DNA of 64,000 bases from Panagrolaimus kolymaensis (lineage: Eukaryota; Nematoda; Chromadorea; Rhabditida; Panagrolaimidae), in the NCBI GenBank assembly GCA_028622995.1, contig JAJQJQ010000002.1, positions 806,001-870,000 on the forward strand. Reading direction: 5' to 3'. The position numbers were made by a program, and so were the translations under genes. This document shows, piece by piece, positions 55,263 to 64,000 of the stretch. Numbering within the stretch: position 1 is the stretch's first letter; each line of letters opens with the position of its first letter. The notes beneath the pieces were generated by a model. That model did no database searches, was not told the DNA's origin, and was given only the letters and a program-made list of their open reading frames with translations.

Positions 55263-58200
55263 TCATAGCTGATAGTAATTGTTGAGACACAATGCAAGGA
55301 ACATGGCCACAACGAAGAATAAAAGCTAAAGAAAAAAAAATCATCAACAAATTATTTATAAAAAAAATGTTTTAAATTAAATTTTTTGCTCTCATTTCAA
55401 AATAAATAAAAATATGATATTATAAGTATGATGACAATGATACATACCAAAACAACCGCAGAACTATTCCTTTCAGCAATAGATTTACGAATCCAATTTA
55501 TCCATTTTTTAGTTCTTCGATACCAGCTCATTCGATTTGCTCGATGCACGGATGATGGAGAACGAGTGGGCTGATCATCTTCAGATGGTTGAGATGGGGT
55601 TGAAGTACCCGATGCAGCAGGTTTATTTACTCGTTTACGAGGTGATTCATTTGGAGTTCGACATGATGAAAATTGGGCAATTGCTGATGGAGCAGAGCTA
55701 AGTTCATCATTACCAAGTTTTTGTACAACAAAAACTCTAGCCATTCTTGCTGATGTTGATGATGGAGATAAAGCCAATGTGTAACTTGGGCATGTGCCTT
55801 CATACACCTAAAAAGAAATAATAATGCATATTACACAAAAGAAGTCAAAGGCGACTTACAGTCTTCCATGGTTCAACTACGCCCCTTCTTTCAGCTTTTG
55901 GAGCAATTTGAAGCCTATACACATACATTTCAGTTCCATCTTCACCAATATTTCCATTGGTTACCATTTTAACTGGAGTCCATTCAATTTGGAAAACTGA
56001 TTGTGAAACTTCTGATACCATTAATGAACCCTTCACTGCAGATGGTGGTGGCCGAGTTGTTGCAAATTCATATGTTGATGACCATGGTCCCATCAAAGAT
56101 AATACACCTTTAGCATGAGCTGAACGAATTCGGAATCGATGAATGCATTGTTCTCGAAGCCCTTTAATTTTAGCCATTTTTGATTCACCTTCAAAAACAG
56201 GTGAAAATGTGCCAAAATCATTTTCTTTCTCCAAATAAAAATAGCAGGGTTCTACAGCGGACGATGAAGAAGCAGGTTGTTGCCATTTAAGTTTAAGAAC
56301 ATTTGATTGAGCTTGAACGAGGCTTAACTCAGGTGGATCGGGTGGGGATGCAAATGTTTCACATCGCATTGAAACTGAATCCGATGCACCAATAGAATTT
56401 TGAGCTACAATTTCTAATTCATAAAGAGTTTCAGGTTTCAATTTGGAAGCAACAAATGAAGTAACATCTACGGGAATTTGATGTTGAGCAATGAGATGTT
56501 TGGATGCAGAACGAGATTCTGAAGCCATTTCATGAACAAGTAATCGATAACCAGTAAGAGATGATCCATTATTAGAACCTGGAGTCCATGAAAGTAAAAT
56601 TTCTGTGGATGATACAGATTCGATATGAAGTTCTTGGGGTGATTCAGGTTCAGTTGCAGGTGAATCAAATTCAAATGCTTCACTTGGTTCTGATTCGCCA
56701 CCTTTACTAATGGCAACAATTTTAATTGAATAATGTGTGGCAGCCAATAATTTTCCAAGATTGAATTCAGTTTTAGAAGTTTCACCAAGCTTTTTAGAAA
56801 TAGGTTCGCTTTCAGAATTTAATGGGCTTCTAAAACAAACGAAAGTTATTTATTTTGGTTTATCATTCATTTTTAAACTTACTTTGCACATGTCAAAACA
56901 TAAGTTCTAACTTCAGCACCATTAAGTTGCGTGGGTGAATCCCAAATAAGTGTATTTGATCCTTCACCAGCTAATCTTAGATTAATGGGAGGTGATGGAG
57001 CTGTGCATGTAGTGCATGCACTTCCAATAGGACTCCAATCCCCTTCATTTCTTTTTCCCAAATAATCTACCACTACTCCTCGAGCCCGAACTTGAACATG
57101 TTCAATGGGTTTTAAATTATCTAATTTATATTGAGTTTGATCGCCGGAATAAATAATTATTGGTTCTGTATCAACTCGTTGAAGTTCATAAATAAGTGAA
57201 ATCTTTGAACTTGTTTCTGGTAAATCTTCAGATAATTTCCATTGCACTTGCATAGAACACCACGTAATTTCTGTAAATTTTGGAACCGTACAAATTGTTG
57301 GGGTTATCACCGTATTGGAAGAAGGAATTGTTGCCGTAGTTGTTGTTGTTGATGATGGTTGCGATTGTTGAGATGAAGATGATATCATTTCTGGGATGGA
57401 ACGCTTTGATCTTGGAACCACTCGTTTGACGAAAAGTGTTTCAGACCATGCGCTATTAGTGTGTTTACGAGAATTAGCCGCTTGAACACGGAATAAATTA
57501 AGATTTGGATCATTTACTATTGCTGCAGTGTTGGGGCCTTTATAACAAATTCGCCATGATGATTCAGGTTGAGAGCTATTTTCAGCTGAAGTAACAGATC
57601 CCTCAAGAATGAATATTAATGAATCAAATTCTCTTCCATTATAACGCCATGTAAGTTCAAGAGTTTTTTCATCAATAAATGATTTTTGAAGTTGAGTTGG
57701 AACTAGTAATCGTTCCCGATTATTGTTTTCATAATATGATGATGAAGTGTTTGGAGCTGTTGTGGATGGTGTTTGAACTTGTTGCTGATATGCAGTATTT
57801 TCATAATGCTCTTTTCTTGTTTTAGCTGAGATTACTTCAGATCTAACGGTTTGTCCGGCATCGGTGATGACGCTCAAACGGAAGTAATATTCTCGATTGC
57901 TAAAAATGGAATGCTATGTTTATAAAATTTTTTAATTAGTTTCTCTTATGTAAACATTTTCTTGCACCAGCAGCAACAGCTTTAAGCTGCTGTTGCCATA
58001 TTTTTGCAAAAAATAAAGAAAAAGATATTCCCTCATGTTTCTTCTTCCTCTTTTTTCTTCTCTTCCCTTGCGTGTTATATCCCTCTTCTTTTCATTTTTT
58101 ATGCTCAATCACGTGCATTCAATTGCCTTAAGCATTCTATGAATTTTTTTACAACTTTTTTCCTAACAGGTTTAATAATAAAAAAATTCGAGGGTAAAGA

Positions 58201-61200
58201 AAAGTAGCAAGCAAGTGCCTGTGTTTGCATGCATCTATGATGTACATACATACACGTTTTCCACTTGAGCAATATAATAATTTTTTATTTATTTCGTTCC
58301 TCAATGAGTCAGAAGAAACATGTTCAGATGGTTTTCATTTTTTTTTTTTGCCAAAAAGAGAGAGTCCATTCTTTGCATTTTTTTCCAAAACCAAAATAAA
58401 ACAAAATTATTTACCTCATAAGTCGGCCAACACTTGCGCCATCATTAGTATAACATTGCTCATCCACGGGATGAAAATCATTTGTACGAGCTTCACAATA
58501 TTCAAGCTAAAAAAATAATACACAGCATTGAGTATTAGATAATTAACATTTAAATAAAAAAGCTTACCGTATAATTATTAATTCCATAAACAGGATTCCA
58601 TGTAAGTTTAATGGTTCGATTAAAACAACCTGTAACTCGAGGAGGTTGAACAATAATTTCTTGAGATGATGATGGTCCATTATGATGGTGTTGTTGTTGT
58701 TGCTGCTGGGGCAATAGTGGTTGTGCTTGTTGCATTTGTAGAGGTGGTGGTTGTTGTTGTTGATTAGATGGCACCGTTTGAGCATATGCGTGTGGACTAG
58801 GTATTGTATCACCTCGATCATTTCTCAAAATAATTCTAACCATATATGATGTAGATGGTTCAAGACCTTGAATTCGAGTTTGATCAGCTGTACCTTCCCA
58901 AACGGTTGCAAAAAGTTCCTTATCTTTTGCATATTGAACGATGATAGCTTTAATAGGCATTCCCATATTCATATTTAATGCATTCTTCCATGATACATTT
59001 AACCATGTGGGTCCACGGCTACCAATTTTCGGTGGTGGTGGAATTTCATGCAACAATGATGAAGTTTTAAATTGTGCTGCTATCGATGGCGCACCAAATA
59101 GATCTCTTTCAGGTAATGAAGCTCGAATATTCACACAATAAAATGTATCAGGTTTAAGCTTATCAATTCTAAGTACATTTCCACCTTGTTGTGGTTCACA
59201 TCGACGTGATGCGGTGACTGGACCATGTGGTTTTCCTTCATAAACAAATACTTCATAAATAAATTCTGATGCATCTATTTGTGGGAATGGTCCACCTGAA
59301 GCTGCTGCTTCAGAAGTATCAATTTCTTGCCATGTGACTTCAACTTCTTTTGGAAATACACTTTGAATAATTGGTGGCAAAATTGAATTTAATGCTTCTC
59401 GAAGTCTTTCCCGCTCTCGTTCATCTTCTTCAAATTCATATTCCTGTAAAATATTTTAAATTTATTTAATGCCTTTTTCTATTTTGCTTTGCTTATTTAG
59501 CTTTTCTGTGAACTTCCATGTTAGAAGCTTTTTTCAATATAAGATAAATATTTAATTATTGTAAAATACTTTTTTTATATGATCCCTTAACAAAATCTTT
59601 TTTGATTGTTTTTTTTTTATTTGAAAGATAGATTCCGGAAGTTCATCTTTCTTTTCTTCCTTCACCTAATATTTTTTTTTGTTACTGCCTTGTTCAAAAA
59701 AAATGACACTTTAAATCTGTGCACAATTTTCAAAATTGCTTAATAGATACATACACATACAAAACGTTTAATCGAAGAAGAGGTCATTTTCTCATTTCTT
59801 AAATGTGGTAAGGTTAAAAAAACTTCAGACAGAACATATTTGCGCGTTGTGGTGCTGCGTGGTAGTGGCGGTGATGATGATCGCTCACACTGGCACCCGG
59901 CAGTGCCGGTCGCTGATGAAGAAAAAAAAACTAAGTTTCGCGGTCGTTGTATTTTTTTTAATTTTAAATCGAGACTTGCGCAGGCTTACTCTTCTTATTT
60001 TTTTTCTTTGCGCAGACACAAAAAAAAATGCAATTTGTTTTTTTGTCAACAAAAAAATAATAAACAAATTTTTTTATTTTTTCAAAAGAAAAAGTTCCGG
60101 CTTTTGGGATAGAACTATTTTCGCAACAAAAAGGATTCTTTTCAAAATTAAAATTAATAATTTGTAGCTCTTGTCTCTCTATGGATTAAAACTAAAATCC
60201 GTTTTTCAAAATAAATTTAATGATTAAAAAAAGAATGGTTATGCGATGTCGGGTTTTTCACGTGAATGAGGTCATCCCTTTCTCATTTTCAATTATTTAC
60301 TGGGGGATATAAATCTTTCTTCTTTTTTTTTGCTGTTGAAGACGAATTATAAAAAATAGGAGCGAGCGAGCAAAGACTGATGATTTGCATCGTAACATTT
60401 ATTTTTGCTGTTGTTGTTGGTGATACGATTAGCCCGAATAAATATTTTTTTAAAATGTTTGCGCGCAGTATCGAAAAAAAGAAGAAAGAAATGCGGGCAT
60501 CTGCAAATTTTTTATTCTTCTTTGCGCAACAGACACCCATCATTCCTAAAGCAGCGTAGAAGAAGCGCAAGCGTGACATTTATTAGGAGAAGAAAAAATC
60601 AATCAAATAAAATTAGATTAAATCCATCAAAGAAAAATGAAAAAAAAAATCAATGGAATTTAATCAAAGTGGAGAAGAGAGTTTATGGAATGTAAAATCA
60701 TAATGGATTCCAACACTTGAAGATCCTTGCAAAAATAAAAATACTTACATTATCATCCCCAGTTGGAACATGACCTCCAATTAAACCATTAAATGGATGT
60801 AAAGCCATATTGGGTGGTAAACCTTGTTGAAGCATATAATTTTGTTGACACATTGCTGCAACATAAGCTGGATGTAATGGAGTTGCATCGGGTGGAATAC
60901 CCATGGGTGGATATCCAGGTGATGAACGTTTTGAACCATTCCATTGTTGATGGTTTTGTTGTTGCTGTTGCTGTTGTTGTTGAAGATTTCGAATTGCCAG
61001 AAAATTTGGATCAGCAATCATTTCGGGTGTAATTATGGGTGCTTGAGAATAATGAGTTGGAACTGGAGGGGATATGGATTTAGGTGATGCACCATTTCCA
61101 TTACTCGTAGATGGAATTGCATTTGGAATTCCTTTTAGTGGTGTTGTAGCACCTGATCCACGGGGAATTGATAAGCCACCAGTCTGAAAACAAAAACATT

Positions 61201-64000
61201 TATGCTAAATTACTTTTCTTTTTTTTAAATCCCTCGTTGTTGCTTTGTTTTTATTTTGCAAATTTTTTTATTCTTCAAATAAAGGTTTTTTCCTATCTTT
61301 TAAGAGAGGAGGTACTCATAAATATTTTTGGAAAAAAAACCCTCTCGGAGCTTTTACTACTTTTTATTCTTTTTCTTTTTTAATTTTTTTTTTCAAGTCA
61401 TAAATGGAAAAATATTCATTTTTGTTGCCCGCACGCATATTTCTTTTTCAGTGTCTTTTTTGAAAATGAATATTTTTTTTGTGATGCTGCTGTCCTTGGG
61501 TTTTTACTATGGAGAAAGAAAATGACCAATGTCCACTCGAAAAAGCGTTCACACACATACAAACTTTTCTTTCGCAAAAAAATAAAATAAAGAGAAGAGA
61601 TGAATCGGGTAAACAAGCACAAGCAAGCAGCAGCAGTATGAAAAGAGACGGACGATGAAAAGAAGTAAAGAAAAATTTGAACATAACACAAAAAAGAATT
61701 TATTTTTGTTGGATTATTGCCAACTCTTGTGTTTGAAAAAGCGTCAAAGATTAAAATATGGAACGACGAGACAGACAATGCAATGCTTCAGGTGTTAGTT
61801 AGAAAGAGCCAAACAAAAAAAGCGTAAAGTTGTCAAAATTTATGGAATGCAAAAATTTATAAACTCTGACTAATTTGCTTAACAATGAAATAATGAGGCT
61901 TTTTTTAGACATATATAAAGTAATGAACTTAAGATATCCCCATAAATCAGAATGTCAGTTTTTGCAAAACTTAAAAAAATTCATTTTGAATAAGCAATTT
62001 CAATCAAGCTGTTTTACATATTTTTCTTGCATAATTTAAAATTTTTAATCAACAAAAAAAGGTCACCACTTTTTTTGCTTAAATTCAAATTACTTTTTTT
62101 TTTCATTCCATTGCTTGCTTGCTCTCTCTTTGATCCTCTTTGCTTTTCTTTACTTTATTTTTTATTATTATTTTGCATTGCATTGCGCTACCAGCCAACC
62201 AACCATCTGACTAAATACATATACAGTTTAGTTTTTCACAAAGCGCCTCAACTTAAAAAAAAATAGTTCCATTTTTTGACTGACCACAAAGAAAACAGAA
62301 AAACCAGTGAACACTTTTTTTGCGCATTAAAAAAATTTATCTTCGTCATCTCCTTCTCCCTCTTTTTTGAGTAGAATGAACGTTGACCATCGACTTTTTT
62401 TTGCGTATGGGATCGTACAAAAGCAAACGTTTGTGTATGTGTATTTTTGTACACAAAAATTTTCATCTTCTTTTCTGTCATCTATCAAAAAAATAATTTG
62501 AAAAGAAAAAAGGAAAAAAAGAATTTTGTCGGCATGTTTAAACCATTTTTTTTCAAACCAATTTTTTCTACAAAAAAAACTATATTTTGCAGCAAACAAA
62601 AAAATAAATAAGATCGGCTGCTTGCTATTTGATAATGGTGAGAAAAATTGTATGCTGCGCAAAAAAAATAATAAAAAATAAAACTAGAATTGATTTAAAA
62701 CTTCGCCGAATGCTGAAACGATGATGAGAGAGCAATTGGTCAAATTGAGATCACAACCATGACTCAACAATCCCTTCTTTTAGGTTTTTTTTCGTTAACC
62801 TTCGTCTATGTTGATCTTCAAACAAAACGAAAAAAAACAACCAATGCAATTTTAGCCTTTTTTTTCTCACAAAAAGAAAAAGTAAACTTTTCGTTTTTCA
62901 TTCGTTCCTACTAACTAGCATCAGCTAACACATTATTCTCAACAACAAAAAATTCTAATATAAACTATCGCATCTTTTAAACTTGCTTCCATATTTTTTT
63001 TGCTTTCTTCAAACACAAAATCTGTATATACCAAAAATAAAACACTCACACATATATATATAGACACTTTACGTTTCGTTTCCTTTCATTCCCTTTTTCT
63101 TCTTCCATCCCCCTCATATTTTTGCAAGATGGCTTTCAAAAATGGATAAAAAAAACAAAGCCAATTTAAGAAACAGCTGTAAGAAAAAAAAGCTAACATT
63201 TACATTGAAAAAAATGATGCCACTTACCACCACTCCTCCAACATTTGAACGAGTTGCGGTTGATGCGGGTGAAAGAATGACGTGTTGTAAGCGTCCCTGA
63301 AAAAAAAAAGGAATAAATTTTTAACTGAGTTAATGAAAAAAGAAAGAGAAAGAAATTCTATGTTATTTTTTTTTTATCGGAATTTGCCTTTTCTTTCTTT
63401 ATTTATTTATTATTGCAATTGCCCTTTTTTTGTTTGCGTCGAAGAATGCCGGCATTTCCAAAATAGAAATTATTTTAAAAAAAAACTTGAAACTCAAAAA
63501 AAATAAAATATAGAAAAGCAAAAAAATAATGAAATAATGCTCGAATAACCTTTTTTGCAGTTTTAAAAAAAGGGCAATGACCTAAAAGAAAATAGCAAAG
63601 TTTAAAACACAACAATAAACTCACTTGTTCATCAAGTATTTGTTGAACCAAATGTCCTGGTGGTACACGTAATGGTAAAGCATTAGGTGGATTTGAATTA
63701 CCACCAATCATTCGAATTGTTGCAGGACCTAAAAAAATATGCATTTTAAATATTTAGCTTATTTTATGGGTTTAATTAAAAGTTATTGACATACCACGAA
63801 TTTGTTTAACATCCGATCCAATATTTATGCTTAAAGTTTCCCCAGCCTGTATATGAACAAAAACATCATGTTTTCCATTATCTGGTGGTGGCATGGGTAA
63901 ATTATTTGGTACTCCAGCGGTTATGGGATTCGATGGAGTTCCATTTGGAGTGGTTTGAGAATTTGTTGATACTCCTGATAGTGGAGTTATTGGAGCTTGG
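55263..64000 (-). CDS. FNDC3-like tail-anchored protein with nine FN3 domains (5' end off window)
   Basis: Minus-strand exons visible: 63795-64000 (continues beyond), 63625-63728, 63228-63296, 60749-61183, 58568-59443, 58415-58506, 56883-57899, 55860-56829, 55448-55807, 55263-55325; about 1,396 aa seen. The N-terminal part shows the FNDC3 order: HIQAGETLSINIG, then GPATIRMIGG, LRVPPGHLVQQI and LQHVILSPAS (human FNDC3A has HIQVNPGETF, GPAEVPMM, HVPPGY, RVVVTPQS). A Pro/Gln-rich linker follows, then an acidic helix (EYEFEEDERERERLREA), then nine fibronectin III domains with their Trp and Tyr cores. The C-terminus is a Ser/Pro linker, a basic segment and one hydrophobic tail anchor. FNDC3 proteins sit on ER/Golgi-type membranes facing the cytosol. 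Introns of 2,044 (61184-63227) and 1,305 bases (59444-60748) are unusually large here and hold no other gene that I can see. Start codon lies beyond 64000. Confidence 0.88.
59444..60748. other. Second long intron of the FNDC3-like gene
   Basis: About 1.3 kb between the Gln-rich exon and the first fibronectin III exon. AT-rich with scattered GC-richer pieces (near 59840-59940); overlapping short frames on both strands are not supported. Confidence 0.45.
61184..63227. other. Long intron of the FNDC3-like gene
   Basis: About 2 kb of AT-rich sequence flanked by a good donor (GTAAGTGG at 63227 on the minus strand) and acceptor (TTTTCAG near 61184). Open frames here (for example 61416-61778 and 62248-62662 on the minus strand) are low-complexity. 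No nested gene recognised. Confidence 0.5.

Noticed and set aside
1..64000. CRISPR arrays, bacterial operons, ribosomal RNA genes, viral genes
   Set aside because: None seen; direct repeats with regular spacers are absent and all recognisable genes are eukaryotic.

Overview
This window is nematode nuclear DNA. It is strongly AT-rich. Genes are cut by many introns of about 50-80 bases with GTAAGT/GTTAGT donors and TTTTAG/TTTTCAG acceptors, and several start codons sit 3-30 bases after an acceptor-like T-rich AG (the usual signature of spliced-leader trans-splicing). Gene content agrees: an UNC-38-type acetylcholine receptor subunit, an Sre-like chemoreceptor, an HNF4-type expanded nuclear receptor, an F-box protein and a MEI-2-like katanin subunit. 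The AT content, intron style and GC-rich hairpin repeats suggest a plant-parasitic tylenchid, perhaps a root-knot nematode, but that is only a guess. Nothing bacterial or viral was seen.

Left part (1-20.8 kb): 2.8 kb of gene-free DNA, a glutamate carboxypeptidase II (+), a secreted kinase-less EGF-receptor-like ectodomain protein (-), a repeat-bearing gap, an unrecognised 755-aa protein (+), unc-38 (+) with a tRNA-Gln(CTG) inside one intron, and a membrane-anchored type-B carboxylesterase (+) with a GC-AG intron.

Middle (20.9-38.4 kb): a broken Rab32/38-like fragment, two unrecognised minus-strand genes (one acidic, one coiled coil), a modular Cys-rich secreted/GPI-type protein with an in-frame TGA, an FMRP Agenet-like fragment, a Kunitz-like secreted protein, a small unknown gene, an Sre-like receptor, then a dynactin p150-like coiled-coil gene lacking the CAP-Gly domain. 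The p150-like gene is divergent from a katanin p80 con80 (MEI-2-like) gene. A small unknown gene closes this part.

Right part (38.4-64 kb): a 53-bp TIR/TSD micro-element, an HNF4-like nuclear receptor (-), a 4-kb gene desert holding a clean 320-bp hAT-type MITE, tRNA-Gln(TTG), an F-box gene, a 176-bp palindromic element, two identical inverted tRNA-Lys(TTT) genes flanking an internally duplicated TP53I11-like membrane protein, a possible small secreted protein, and the 3' two-thirds or more of a tail-anchored FNDC3-like protein with nine fibronectin III domains that runs off the right edge.

The genes do not form one pathway. The clearest functional links are the divergent microtubule pair (p150-like and katanin con80) and the neuro/glutamatergic-type surface proteins at the left (GCPII, UNC-38, esterase). 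Exon coordinates were read by eye from splice consensus and frame continuity; every multi-exon model given keeps an open frame end to end unless stated.
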